DNA from: Amaricoccus sp003258405
Lineage (GTDB): Bacteria; Pseudomonadota; Alphaproteobacteria; Rhodobacterales; Rhodobacteraceae
NCBI RefSeq assembly: GCF_043226085.1
Contig: NZ_CP171225.1
Coordinates: 3,472,001 to 3,536,000 of the forward strand
Length of the DNA stretch: 64,000 nt
Direction: 5' to 3'
The notes under the pieces are model-generated. The model worked only from the letters and a program-made list of their open reading frames with translations, ran no database searches and was not told the DNA's origin. Every line of letters starts with the position of its first letter. The stretch's first letter is position 1. Shown one piece after another: positions 49,799-60,811 of the stretch. A program made the translations under genes and the position numbers.

Positions 49799-50449
49799 TC
49801 AGCGGGTGTTTTCGGTCATCCGCCGGCGGACGTAGGTCTCGACGTTCCCGATCATCTCTTCCATCCCCGGATCGAAGAAGTGGCTCGCGCCCTCGATCGT
49901 CTGGTGGGTGATGGTGATGCCCTTCTGCTGCTTGAGCTTGTCGGCAAGCGCCGTAACCTCCGAAGGCGGCACAACACGATCCGCACTTCCGGAAATGATC
50001 AGGCCGGATGACGGGCAGGGCGCTAGAAAGCTGAAGTCATACTGGTTGGCGGGCGGTGCCACCGACACGAAGCCGGCGATCTCCGGCCGGCGCATCAGCA
50101 GTTGCATGCCGATCCAGGCACCAAACGAAAACCCTGCCACCCAGCAGAACTTGGCGTTCGGATTGAGCGACTGCAGGTAATCGAGCGCAGCGGCGGCGTC
50201 GGAGAGTTCGCCGATGCCCTGGTCATATTCCCCCTGGCTGCGGCCAACACCACGGAAGTTGAAGCGCAGGCAGGTGAAGCCCATGCGGTGAAACGCATAA
50301 TGCAGGTTGTAGACCACCTTGTTGTTCATCGTCCCCCCATAAAGCGGATGGGGGTGCAGAATGATCGCGATCGGTGCGTCCTTGTTTTTCTGCGGATGGT
50401 AGCGGCCTTCGAGGCGGCCATCAGGGCCGGGGAAGATCACCTCGGGCAT
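49799..50449 (-). CDS. Alpha/beta hydrolase (small esterase-like)
   Basis: A 216-residue alpha/beta hydrolase. It opens MPEVIFPGPDGRLEGRYHP, has IILHPHPLYGGTMNNKVV (oxyanion region) and RFNFRGVGRSQGEYDQG. The nucleophile elbow is GFSFGAW, the acid segment is SGSADRVVPPSEV, and the catalytic His is in GASHFFDPG. This is the short YtrE/UPF-type family widespread in alphaproteobacteria; the substrate is unknown. It is transcribed away from the iscR-suf operon. Confidence 0.87.
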   Translation of the reverse strand: MPEVIFPGPDGRLEGRYHPQKNKDAPIAIILHPHPLYGGTMNNKVVYNLHYAFHRMGFTCLRFNFRGVGRSQGEYDQGIGELSDAAAALDYLQSLNPNAKFCWVAGFSFGAWIGMQLLMRRPEIAGFVSVAPPANQYDFSFLAPCPSSGLIISGSADRVVPPSEVTALADKLKQQKGITITHQTIEGASHFFDPGMEEMIGNVETYVRRRMTENTR

Positions 50450-50484
50450 TAAAAGCCTTCTCCTGTCGGGGCTGAGACAATAAC

Positions 50485-50522
50485 TTGACGGAATCGCTCA
50501 GCCAATCTAGAAGCATTCTAAG
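50485..50522 (+). promoter_or_regulatory. iscR-suf promoter with Irr-type iron control element
   Basis: TTGACG (50485-50490) could be the -35; 17 bp later TAGAAG (50508-50513) the -10. Over the -10 lies TCTAGAAGCATTCTAAG (50506-50522), with perfect core TAGAA-N3-TTCTA, matching the ICE motif (TTTAGAA-N3-TTCTAAA) bound by the haem/iron regulator Irr. It is 87 bp before the iscR start. Confidence 0.6.
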
Positions 50523-50608
50523 TTGGTCGCGCGGCGAAACCAAGCTTGGATGCTGTTAAGGTGTCGGGGACGGGGCGTCAACACCGTCGTCATTTCGGGA
50601 GACCCTAG

Positions 50609-51139
50609 ATGAAGCTGAGCACTAAAGGCCGCTACGCCATGATCGCGCTGACCGATCTCGCCGCGCAGGGCGCTGACAAGCTTGTTTCTCTCGCCGAGAT
50701 TGCCGAGCGGCAGGATATCTCACTCGCCTATCTCGAGCAGCTCTTCGTCAAGCTGCGCCGGGCGCAGCTGGTCGAATCGGTGCGTGGCCCTGGCGGCGGT
50801 TACCGGCTTGCGCGGCCCATCGAACAGATCCGCATTGCCGAAGTGCTTTCTGCGGTCGACGAGAACATGGATGCGCTCGCACGCGGCGCGGGGGCGTCAG
50901 GCGCCTCGAGCGGCACGCGCGAGCAGATGCTGGCCGACAAGTTCTGGGAGCAGCTTTCCGCAAACGTCTATGTTCTCCTGCACCAGACCCGGCTTGGCGA
51001 TGTGGTGGGCGATCATCTTGCACCCTGTCCGGCGGTGCCGAGCTTCGTTGCCGTGATCGACGAGGGGATTGCGACCGGGCGGGAAGCAGATGAGGTCACG
51101 GCAGATGCCGATGCGGTGGAGGGAGCGGTCAAGGCATGA
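50609..51139 (+). CDS. iscR: IscR-like Rrf2 regulator lacking the three-Cys cluster motif
   Basis: A 176-residue Rrf2-family regulator. The winged helix is canonical (MKLSTKGRYAMIALTDLA, ISLAYLEQLFVKLRRAQLVESVRGPGGGYRLA). The cluster region where IscR has three cysteines (about residues 90-106) reads LARGAGASGASSGTRE, with none. Only Cys140 (LAPCPAVP) exists in the protein. R. sphaeroides IscR is known to be of this atypical kind yet to bind Fe-S and repress the suf operon. It heads the operon and overlaps the desulfurase gene (ATGA). Confidence 0.92.
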   Translation: MKLSTKGRYAMIALTDLAAQGADKLVSLAEIAERQDISLAYLEQLFVKLRRAQLVESVRGPGGGYRLARPIEQIRIAEVLSAVDENMDALARGAGASGASSGTREQMLADKFWEQLSANVYVLLHQTRLGDVVGDHLAPCPAVPSFVAVIDEGIATGREADEVTADADAVEGAVKA

Positions 51140-52182
51140 GCCCACGCGCCTATCTCGACTGGAACGCAACGGCGCCGCTGCGGCCTGAAGCACGCACTGC
51201 GATCGCTGCAGCGCTTGATGTGGTGGGCAATCCCTCATCCGTTCATGCGGAAGGGCGGGCGGCACGTGCGATTGTCGAGCGGGCGCGCGGGCAGGTTGCT
51301 GAAGCCTTTGGGGCGCAGGCGGCGGATATCGTCTTCACTTCAGGGGCCACGGAGGCGGCTGCGCTCGGTCTCTCCGGCTGGGATCCGGTGGGCGCGCCGG
51401 TGGAACATGAAAGCGTGCTGGCCTGGATCCAGCCGGAGCTCACGGTGGATGACGCGGGCCGCGTTTCCGTGATCGATCCCCCGGCCACCGCACTTCAGGC
51501 AGCGAACTCCGAGACGGGCGTGATTCAGGCTCTTCCCGAGCATCTCGGCTTCATCGATGCCGTCCAGGCAGCGGGCAAACGGCCATTCGCCTTCGACTGG
51601 CTCGGCGCGGATCGTGCCGCTCTCTCGGCACACAAGTTCGGCGGACCGAAAGGCGTTGGGGCGCTGCTTCTGCGCCGTGGTGTCGAACCTGCGCCTCTGC
51701 TGCGAGGCGGTGGCCAGGAAATGGGCCGGCGGGCCGGAACCGAGAACGTTGCCGCCATTGCCGGCTTCGGCGCGGCAGCGGAAGCGGCCGCCCGGGATCT
51801 CGCGGCAGGTGTCTGGGAGCAGGTCGCCGCGCGGCGTGATCTTCTCGAGGCGGCTCTGGAAGCGGAGGCTCCGGACCTTATCTTTGTGGGCAGGAACGTG
51901 CCGCGCCTGCCCAATACTGCCTGTTTCGCGGTTTCGGGCTGGAAGAGCGAGACACAGGTGATGCAGATGGACCTGGCTGGATTCGCCATCTCGGCCGGAT
52001 CCGCCTGTTCCAGCGGCAAGGTGCGCACGAGCCGGGTGCTCGGCGCGATGGGATTGTCCGCCGAAGCGGCGGCAAGCGCGATCCGGGTCTCCATTGGCCC
52101 CGAGACGCGCGAGGACGAGATTCTGGGCTTCGTACAGGCCTGGGCGAAACGGTATCGCCGGTTCAGGCAGAAAGCGGCCTGA
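51136..52182 (+). CDS. Cysteine desulfurase (IscS/NifS type)
   Basis: A 348-residue PLP enzyme that takes sulfur from cysteine. It has YLDWNATAPLRPEA, GNPSSVHAEGRAAR, the PLP lysine in SAHKFGGPKGVGAL, GGGQEMGRRAGTENVAAI and the catalytic Cys in SAGSACSSGKVRTS. The SSGK context makes it a group I (IscS/NifS) enzyme, shorter than IscS (about 404 residues). It is a second desulfurase besides SufS in the same operon, and could supply tRNA or early Fe-S sulfur. Confidence 0.9.
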   Translation: MSPRAYLDWNATAPLRPEARTAIAAALDVVGNPSSVHAEGRAARAIVERARGQVAEAFGAQAADIVFTSGATEAAALGLSGWDPVGAPVEHESVLAWIQPELTVDDAGRVSVIDPPATALQAANSETGVIQALPEHLGFIDAVQAAGKRPFAFDWLGADRAALSAHKFGGPKGVGALLLRRGVEPAPLLRGGGQEMGRRAGTENVAAIAGFGAAAEAAARDLAAGVWEQVAARRDLLEAALEAEAPDLIFVGRNVPRLPNTACFAVSGWKSETQVMQMDLAGFAISAGSACSSGKVRTSRVLGAMGLSAEAAASAIRVSIGPETREDEILGFVQAWAKRYRRFRQKAA

Positions 52183-52210
52183 CGCGGTGCAGAAGGAAAG
52201 CGAGACGAGA

Positions 52211-53734
<1,524 letters not shown>

Positions 53735-53739
53735 CACGC

Positions 53740-53997
53740 GTGAAGGGGGTCACCAGAGAGGCCTTGCAGCAATTGCTGCGCAGTCCGCAGACCAGCTGGA
53801 GGTATTTGGCGGTGGCGGCGGGGTTAGTCGCCGGTGGTCTTGCATTGTATCCTGTTATGGCCATCGTTCCTGATGCACCGATGATTGTCTTCGTGCTGGT
53901 CTGGCTCGTGGCCGCAGCGCCAGTTGCGGTGTGGGTCGGTATTCGCCTTGAGCGGTTTGCCAACGGATCATCCGATGGGAAAGAGGCGGAAGAATGA
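53740..53997 (+). CDS. Small membrane protein in the suf operon
   Basis: An 85-residue protein with two hydrophobic helices (about 22-42 and 46-68) between a basic N-terminus and an acidic tail (SSDGKEAEE). No family recognised. GTG start 5 bp after sufB; its stop overlaps the next gene by ATGA, so it is part of the operon. Confidence 0.7.
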   Translation: MKGVTREALQQLLRSPQTSWRYLAVAAGLVAGGLALYPVMAIVPDAPMIVFVLVWLVAAAPVAVWVGIRLERFANGSSDGKEAEE

Positions 53998-54314
53998 TCG
54001 TCACCACGACACCCTCCATCGAGGACCACCGGATCACTGCCTATCACGGCGTGGTCGTGGGCGAGGCGATCCTCGGGGCGAATGTGTTCCGGGATTTCTT
54101 TGCCGGGATCCGTGACATTGTCGGCGGGCGGTCGGCGGCCTACGAGAAGAGCTTGCAGGAGGCGCGGGAGACCGCGTTGGGTGAGTTGGAAGCACGTGCC
54201 GGGGCAGCGGGCGGTAATGCGGTCGTGGGCGTGGATCTCGATTACGAGGTGGTGGGGGAGAGCATGCTCATGGTCTCGGCCTCGGGCACATCGGTCACGA
54301 TAGAGAGGGTGTGA
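53994..54314 (+). CDS. YbjQ-family heavy-metal-binding-like protein
   Basis: A 106-residue UPF0145/YbjQ protein: MIVTTTPSIEDHRITAYHGVVVGEAILGANVFRDFFAGIRDIVGGRS, written here as the family head, then AYEKSLQEARETAL, GGNAVVGVDLDYEVVG and VSASGTSVTI. YbjQ proteins form pentamers and were annotated as metal-binding, with no firm function. Position inside suf, with overlaps at both ends, suggests a link to iron or envelope stress. Confidence 0.85.
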   Translation: MIVTTTPSIEDHRITAYHGVVVGEAILGANVFRDFFAGIRDIVGGRSAAYEKSLQEARETALGELEARAGAAGGNAVVGVDLDYEVVGESMLMVSASGTSVTIERV

Positions 54315-54589
54315 TGCAGTTTCTGGGAGCCTCAATCATCGCTGGGGCGATCTTTTTCGTGCTCAATTACCTGTCGAGCATGGTGTTCGGCGGGCCGAAC
54401 GTGACGAATGTCAGCGCACTGGTGGAAGCGGTGCTGAAGACCGCCGTCTTCGTCACGATCTTCCACTACCTGCACAACTTCGTCGCGAAGCTGTTTCACT
54501 GGTACCGGACCGACGATCCGGACGCGCGACACACATTCGACCGGAACCCGGCCCTCGACGAGGCCCGTGCCGCACGGCGCGGCGAGTGA
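54314..54589 (+). CDS. Hypothetical membrane protein in the suf operon
   Basis: A 91-residue protein with an N-terminal helix (GASIIAGAIFFVLNYLSSMVF), a second amphipathic segment (VEAVLKTAVFVTIFHYLHNFVAKLF) and a charged tail. No family recognised. The ATG at 54314 forms TGATG with the YbjQ stop. Sits 31 bp before sufC. Confidence 0.7.
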   Translation: MQFLGASIIAGAIFFVLNYLSSMVFGGPNVTNVSALVEAVLKTAVFVTIFHYLHNFVAKLFHWYRTDDPDARHTFDRNPALDEARAARRGE

Positions 54590-54620
54590 GACGGGACACC
54601 GGAACTGAAAGGGATAACGA

Positions 54621-55376
54621 ATGCTGACTATCAAGAACCTGCACGCCGGCCTTGAGGAGGAGGACAAGAAGATCCTCAAGGGTGTCGATCTCGAAGTGAA
54701 GGCGGGCGAGGTCCACGCGATCATGGGCCCCAACGGCTCGGGCAAGTCGACCCTCTCCTACGTTCTCGCCGGACGCGACGGCTACGACGTGACCGAAGGC
54801 TCGGTGGAGATGAACGGAAGCGAGCTCCTCGATCTCGAGCCCGAAGAGCGCGCCGCGGCGGGCCTCTTCCTCGCCTTCCAGTATCCGGTCGAGATCCCTG
54901 GCGTCGGCAACATGACCTTCCTGCGCACGGCACTCAACGCGCAGCGCAAGGCGCGTGGCGAGGAGGAACTCAACGCCGCCGACTTCCTGCGCATGCTGCG
55001 CGAAAAGGCCAAGGCGCTCGACATCAGCCAGGAGATGCTGAAACGTCCGGTCAATGTCGGCTTCTCGGGCGGTGAGAAGAAGCGCAACGAGATCCTTCAG
55101 ATGGCAGTGCTCGAGCCGAAGATGTGCATCCTCGACGAGACCGACTCCGGGCTCGATGTCGATGCGATGAAGCTCGTCGCCCAGGGCGTGAACGCGCTGC
55201 GCGGCAAGGATCGCGCCTTTCTCGTCATCACGCATTACCAGCGCCTGCTCGATCATATCGTCCCCGATGTGGTCCACATCATGGCCGAGGGCCGCATCAT
55301 CAAGACCGGCGGGCCGGAGCTCGCGCTCGAGGTCGAGCACAACGGTTATGCGGACATCCTGAAGTCGGTGGCATAA
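54621..55376 (+). CDS. sufC: Fe-S assembly ATPase SufC
   Basis: A 251-residue ABC-type ATPase that drives conformational change of SufB-SufD. Walker A is GPNGSGKST, Q-loop in FLAFQYPVEIPGV, signature NVGFSGGEKKRNEI, Walker B CILDETDSGLDVDA, H-loop VITHYQRLL. The SufC-specific FSGGEKKR and the DETDSGLD form are present. It is followed directly by sufD with no gap. Confidence 0.96.
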   Translation: MLTIKNLHAGLEEEDKKILKGVDLEVKAGEVHAIMGPNGSGKSTLSYVLAGRDGYDVTEGSVEMNGSELLDLEPEERAAAGLFLAFQYPVEIPGVGNMTFLRTALNAQRKARGEEELNAADFLRMLREKAKALDISQEMLKRPVNVGFSGGEKKRNEILQMAVLEPKMCILDETDSGLDVDAMKLVAQGVNALRGKDRAFLVITHYQRLLDHIVPDVVHIMAEGRIIKTGGPELALEVEHNGYADILKSVA

Positions 55377-56666
55377 ATGGCGGTTCCTGCACTGAAACTC
55401 GACGGCGCGCAGACGCTGCTCGCCGCCGCGCCCGAGCCTTCCGGCGAAGCATCCTGGGCGCGGTCCGTCCGCCAGGCTGCAGCCCGGCGTCTTGCCGAGC
55501 GCGGCGCTCCCGTACGCCGCGACGAATACTGGCGCTACACCGATCCGCAATCGCTCACCTGCCAGCCCCCGGTTGCAGCTGCGCCGTTCGAGAATGACGA
55601 GGCGCCGCTCTTCGGCGGGGCCGACCGGCTGAAGCTTGTCTTCGTGGATGGCGTTTTCTCCCGCGAGCTTTCCGATCCGGTCGAGCTCGAAGGCATCGAG
55701 ATCCAGCCGCTTTCCGAAGCGCTCTCGACCGACATCCACTGGGCGCGGGAGCTCTTCGGCGTGCTCGAGGCGCGCGGCCAGACGCCGGTCGACCGGCCGA
55801 TGGCGGCGCTCAACACGGCGCGCGCAACTGAAGGCTTCGCAATCCGGGTCCATGGCCGCCCCGGCAAGCCGGTGAACTTCGTCTATCTGCACGAGGACGC
55901 GCTGTCGGATGCGATGGTCCACAACATCGTGCGCGTCGAGGCCGGAGCGGATTTCACGCTGCTCGAGAACGGCCCAGCCGCCGCCCGCTTCAACAAGGTG
56001 CTCGAGGTCGACGTCGCCGATGACGGCGCCTTCCACCATGTGCGTGCCCAGGGGCGTGATCACGAGCGTCGCGCCGTAACCGGCACATTTGCACGTCTCG
56101 GCGCCCGTTCGACCTTCAAGTCCTTCACCCTCACGGTGAACGGGCGGCTCACCCGCAACGAATGCGTGGTCGAGTTCACCGGCGACGACGGCATCGCGCA
56201 TGTCGCTGGCGCCTGCGTCGGTGAAGGGGACTTCCGGCACGACGACACGGTCTTCGTCACCCATGATGCCGTGAACTGCGAAAGTCGTCAGGTCTTCAAG
56301 AAGGTGCTTCGCAGCGGTGCCATGGGCATCTTCCAGGGCAAGATCCTCGTGAAGCCCGATGCGCAGAAGACCGACGGCTACCAGATCAGCCAGGGGCTGC
56401 TGCTCGATGACGACAGCCAGTTCCTCGCCAAGCCGGAGCTCGAGATCTACGCCGATGATGTCGCCTGCTCGCATGGGTCCACATGCGGCGCGGTCGACGA
56501 AACCTTGCTCTTCTATCTGCGCTCCCGCGGCGTGAGCCGCGGCGAGGCGGAAGAACTTCTCGTGCTGGCCTTCCTCGACGAGGCAATCGCCGAGATCGAG
56601 GATCCGGCGCTTGCCGACGACATTCGGGCAAGGCTTGCTGCCTGGCTCGCACGGCGCCGCCGCTAG
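55377..56666 (+). CDS. sufD: Fe-S assembly protein SufD
   Basis: A 429-residue SufD, structural partner of SufB. N-terminal part RRDEYWRYTDPQSL, then beta-helix core with NTARATEGFAIRVHG, VNFVYLHEDALSDAMVHNI, and the conserved end KNVLRSGAMG-like KKVLRSGAMGIFQGKILVKPDAQKTDGYQ, ADDVACSHGSTCGAVDETLLFYLRSRGV (given as anchors). Its metal/cluster-lining His in SHGST is kept. Confidence 0.95.
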   Translation: MAVPALKLDGAQTLLAAAPEPSGEASWARSVRQAAARRLAERGAPVRRDEYWRYTDPQSLTCQPPVAAAPFENDEAPLFGGADRLKLVFVDGVFSRELSDPVELEGIEIQPLSEALSTDIHWARELFGVLEARGQTPVDRPMAALNTARATEGFAIRVHGRPGKPVNFVYLHEDALSDAMVHNIVRVEAGADFTLLENGPAAARFNKVLEVDVADDGAFHHVRAQGRDHERRAVTGTFARLGARSTFKSFTLTVNGRLTRNECVVEFTGDDGIAHVAGACVGEGDFRHDDTVFVTHDAVNCESRQVFKKVLRSGAMGIFQGKILVKPDAQKTDGYQISQGLLLDDDSQFLAKPELEIYADDVACSHGSTCGAVDETLLFYLRSRGVSRGEAEELLVLAFLDEAIAEIEDPALADDIRARLAAWLARRRR

Positions 56667-56670
56667 AGCG

Positions 56671-57282
56671 ATGGCAGGCGGCATGATGTCTCCGGCAGGT
56701 GCGCAAAACCAGTCACTGATCGCCGAAATGGGGCCGGCCTATCGCCGGCCCCGCGCCGCGATGGCGCGCCAGCTTTCAGCCGGGCTCTCGGAAGGGCGTG
56801 CGCTCTTTCATCTCGGGCTCGCCTGCATCCTCCTCTGTGTCGCAAGTGTGCCGTCCGCCCTCGAACGCGCTGCATCTATCGACGCCGACGATCCGGTGAA
56901 CGCCGCGATTGCGGCTCAGATCTTTGGTTTCATCGTTCTGCTGCCCATGATCGCCTATGGGCTCGCCGCCCTGATGCGTGGCGTGTCCCGCCTCGTCGGG
57001 GGCAGTGGCTCCGGGCTTGCCATGCGCTCGGCCCTCTTCTGGTCGATGCTGCTCGCCGCACCGATCGCGCTCCTCCTCGCGGCCTTCGGGAGCTTGGCGC
57101 GGTCCGGTGTCGAGGGCGTCGCTTCCGTTTCTGTCTGGATCGGCTATGTCGCACTCGGCTACTGGTTCTGGCTGCTCGCCGCAGCCGTGGCCGAGAGTGA
57201 GCGGTTCCGGACCCGGTCGGTATTCCTCGTCTTCTGTCTGCTGTTCGGCCTTGTGGCCGTTGCGTTGCGCGGGGCACTCTAG
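56671..57282 (+). CDS. YIP1-like membrane protein, first copy
   Basis: A 203-residue protein with five hydrophobic segments in a YIP1-type arrangement (FHLGLACILLCVASVPSAL, IFGFIVLLPMIAYGLAALM, ALFWSMLLAAPIALLLAAF, GYVALGYWFWLLAAAVAES, SVFLVFCLLFGLVAVALRG). It follows sufD by 4 bp. The role is unknown; paired YIP1 genes between sufD and sufS recur in rhodobacters as far as I recall. Confidence 0.75.
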   Translation: MAGGMMSPAGAQNQSLIAEMGPAYRRPRAAMARQLSAGLSEGRALFHLGLACILLCVASVPSALERAASIDADDPVNAAIAAQIFGFIVLLPMIAYGLAALMRGVSRLVGGSGSGLAMRSALFWSMLLAAPIALLLAAFGSLARSGVEGVASVSVWIGYVALGYWFWLLAAAVAESERFRTRSVFLVFCLLFGLVAVALRGAL

Positions 57283-57346
57283 CGCCGAAATCCATCAGGC
57301 GGGCGCCCAAGGGGCCCCGCAGTCTCGCGAAAGGAAGCCCTTGAAG

Positions 57347-57918
57347 GTGTGGAGCGAGTTGTTTGTCGACAGTCTCGTCCGGCCGCGGCTCGCGGCGCGC
57401 CGGCTGCTTGCGCTGGAGCTTCCCGGGCCGGTGCTGCTGGAGGCTGCGCTGCTTGTCACCTGCCTCGGCATGATCCTTGGCTTCGTCACCATCCAGCTCA
57501 ATCCCGGCGCGCTGGATGCGATGACCTCCCTTGTGCTCGGCAACCCGCTTCTCGGTGCCGGGGTGCAGCTCGGGCTGCTCTTTTTCGTCACCTTCCTGAT
57601 CGTGCGGGTCGGGCGCTTCTTCGGCGGAGTGGGCAGTTCGAGGGATGCCCTCGCCGTCGTGGTATGGCTCGATGCCGTGATGGTCTGCGTCCAGGCCGCG
57701 CAGGTGCTTGCCCTCGTGCTGCTCCCGCCGCTCGCAACCCTGCTCGCGCTCGTCGCAATGTTCTGGGTGATCTGGGCACTCGCCTCCTTTGTCGCGGAAC
57801 TCCACGGCTTTCCGAACACGGTTCTCGTCTTCGGCGGCGTGGTGCTCACGATGACAGTTGTCTTCTTCGGAATGGCGCTGGTGCTCGCGCTTTTGGGCGC
57901 CCCGCCGCAGGGAATTGA

Positions 57919-57922
<4 letters not shown>
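57347..57922 (+). CDS. YIP1-family membrane protein, second copy
   Basis: A 191-residue YIP1-like protein: N-terminal SELFVDSLVRPRLAARRLLALELP, then helices LEAALLVTCLGMILGFVTI, GVQLGLLFFVTFLIVRVGRFFGG (split), VVVWLDAVMVCVQAAQVLALVL, LLALVAMFWVIWALASFVAE and VVLTMTVVFFGMALVLALLG. No ATG fits; GTG at 57347 has AAGGAAG 9 bp upstream and is preferred over TTG at 57341. Its end overlaps sufS by ATGA. Function unknown. Confidence 0.75.
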
Positions 57923-59142
<1,220 letters not shown>

Positions 59143-59453
59143 CGGCGGTCGGGGAAGGCGCGGCAATCGCTGCGCCTTCCGATGTCACGCCGACCTGACG
59201 CGCATGTGACGCTGCGCGTCTTGTCCTCCGGGTATGTGATCTCTGCCGGGATCTGCCGCCGGAGGAGGGCTGTGTCGCGTGAAAGACGGGATGCCGCAGG
59301 GCTCGGCTTGCCGATCTTCAGCGCCCGTTTTGATTTGATGACGGTTTCATTAGCCGAAGCACGCTAGCATCCGCTCTGATATCGCCGGTCCCTTTAGGCG
59401 ATCCCGGCAGCCTGTCGCGCTGGCGCGGCCCCCGCCGGCGGGCCTCTCGGAGG
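59143..59453. other. 311-bp gap after sufS
   Basis: Apart from the hairpin at 59153-59180 I see no gene, repeat or recognisable promoter in this stretch. Confidence 0.5.
59153..59180 (+). terminator. Hairpin after sufS
   Basis: GGAAGGCGC (59153-59161) pairs with GCGCCTTCC (59172-59180) over a 10-nt loop, 10 bp after the sufS stop. No U-run follows, so termination strength is uncertain. Confidence 0.6.
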
Positions 59454-59903
59454 ATGCTCGCCAGGCAGCAGAAACTGCTCAAGTTCCTGTCCGCGCTCCT
59501 CCTCCTCGCCCCGCTGTCCGGCGCAATGCCTTCGAGCTCTCGGGCGGCAAACGACACGCTGCTGCCCGCGCATGCGACCGGGCAGACTGTGGATCCATGC
59601 CTCTTCTACCGCAGCCAGGCCCGCCTGCGCGGGCTCGGCCATTTTACCCAGAGCATGCTCAGGAGCTGCGAGGCGAGTGAGGCGGGCATGCATCTCTCGG
59701 ATCGTCTGGCCGCCGCCGAGGCTGCGCTTGAGGCCTGTCGTGCCGGCATCATCCTGAGCGGCGTCAGCGAAGAGGAGAAGCCCGCCATCGCGGAGCGCAG
59801 CGGTGCGCTTGGCGCGATGGATGCCCTCGACACAGGATGCAAGGCCTTCACAGCGTCCCGATCCGCCGACGCGGGCGAAGCGCGAGCCCGTCGCGCGCGT
59901 TGA
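59454..59903 (+). CDS. Secreted hypothetical protein
   Basis: A 149-residue protein with a signal peptide (KLLKFLSALLLLAPLSGA) and a helical, Ala-rich mature region with four Cys (DPCLFYR, LRSCEAS, LEACRAG, DTGCKAF), which could form two disulfides in the periplasm. No family recognised. The GGAGG directly abuts the ATG, a poor spacing. Its 3' end overlaps the convergent membrane protein gene by 56 bp. Confidence 0.6.
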   Translation: MLARQQKLLKFLSALLLLAPLSGAMPSSSRAANDTLLPAHATGQTVDPCLFYRSQARLRGLGHFTQSMLRSCEASEAGMHLSDRLAAAEAALEACRAGIILSGVSEEEKPAIAERSGALGAMDALDTGCKAFTASRSADAGEARARRAR

Positions 59904-60294
59904 GCCCGAGCAGCAGGAGGTTCAGGGCGCCTGCAACAAGCTCGGTGAGTTGAACGGCATAGAAGATCGCATCGAACCGGCCCTCCACGGCGCGCGCCGC
60001 GAGAAAGAGCGCGCAGGGAACGAGCACGAGCAGCCCGTTTGCCGCAACGACCTTCATGCGTGCCTGTTTGGCGGCGACCAGCGGCCCCCGGCGTCGGCGG
60101 GCCTGCAAGTTGCCGGTCGCGCCGGTGAGCGCCAGCGCGGGAACGAGCAACAGCAGCCCCCAGGGGATCGCGGTCTTCACCGCAATGATGGCCGCCTCAC
60201 TCCCTGAAAGCTCAACGACCACGGTGGAAAGCCAGAAGGTCGCGATGGTCAGCATCGCGATACCTCCGGCGAGCGGATGAATGTATTTCGGCAT
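59848..60294 (-). CDS. Four-span membrane protein, MarR-linked
   Basis: A 148-residue inner-membrane protein with four helices: GGIAMLTIATFWLSTVVVEL, AIPWGLLLLVPALALTGA, VVAANGLLVLVPCALFLAARAVE (in outline) and QLTELVAGALNLLLLGLNAR. Start at 60294 follows GGAGGA on the minus strand. It is divergent from the MarR regulator across a palindromic operator, so it is the probable regulated target. Function unknown; an isoprenylcysteine- or thiol-type quencher is not indicated by any motif. Confidence 0.75.
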   Translation of the reverse strand: MPKYIHPLAGGIAMLTIATFWLSTVVVELSGSEAAIIAVKTAIPWGLLLLVPALALTGATGNLQARRRRGPLVAAKQARMKVVAANGLLVLVPCALFLAARAVEGRFDAIFYAVQLTELVAGALNLLLLGLNARDGLALRPRRRIGTL

Positions 60295-60312
60295 CAGGCG
60301 TCCTCCGTAAAT

Positions 60313-60346
60313 ATAGCTCGCTATATAATATTGCATAGCGAGCTAT
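60313..60346. promoter_or_regulatory. Double palindromic operator between MarR gene and membrane protein gene
   Basis: ATAGCTCGCTAT (60313-60324) and ATAGCGAGCTAT (60335-60346) are exact reverse complements 22 bp apart. Each is itself an ATAGC-N2-GCTAT palindrome, so there are two dimer sites two helical turns apart, in AT-rich promoter DNA (TATATAATATT). Confidence 0.75.
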
Positions 60347-60364
60347 TAAATGAAAGGGAGGAGC

Positions 60365-60802
60365 ATGGATTTTTGCAAGGACAGCTCGGCGGGCTACCTC
60401 GCCAACCATATGGCACGGCTCTTTGCGCTTGGCCTCGCCGAACGCATCCGCCCGCTCGGCCTCACGCCAGGCCAGTTTCCGGCATTGCTGGAGCTCTGGG
60501 AAAAGGACGGCCAGAGCCAGAAGGATCTCGTTGCGAAGCTCGACGTGGAGCAGGCGACGCTCGCCAACACGCTTGCGCGCATGGAGCGCGACGCCCTCAT
60601 CCTGCGCCGGCCGCATCCGGGCGATGGCCGGGTGCAGCAGATCTGGCTCACGGAAAAGGCACGCGCCCTGCGCACACCGGCGCTCGAGGCGGCCATGAAG
60701 ACCAACGCAAATGCGCTCGGCGCGATGAACGCCGGCGAACAGGCCGAGTTTCTCCGCCTTATGCGGCTTGCGATCGCCGCTCTGCGCGGGGAGCGCGGCT
60801 GA
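60365..60802 (+). CDS. MarR-family transcriptional regulator
   Basis: A 145-residue winged-helix repressor: GYLANHMARLFALGLAERIRPLGLTPGQFPALLELW, the recognition part QKDLVAKLDVEQATLANTLARMERDALILRRPHPGDGRVQQIWLT (anchors only), ending in a dimer helix. It has one N-terminal Cys (MDFCKD) that could act in redox sensing. The ATG at 60365 has GGGAGG just upstream. It should bind the double palindrome ahead of it and silence itself and the divergent membrane gene. Confidence 0.88.
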   Translation: MDFCKDSSAGYLANHMARLFALGLAERIRPLGLTPGQFPALLELWEKDGQSQKDLVAKLDVEQATLANTLARMERDALILRRPHPGDGRVQQIWLTEKARALRTPALEAAMKTNANALGAMNAGEQAEFLRLMRLAIAALRGERG

Positions 60803-60811
60803 TCCGCAAGG

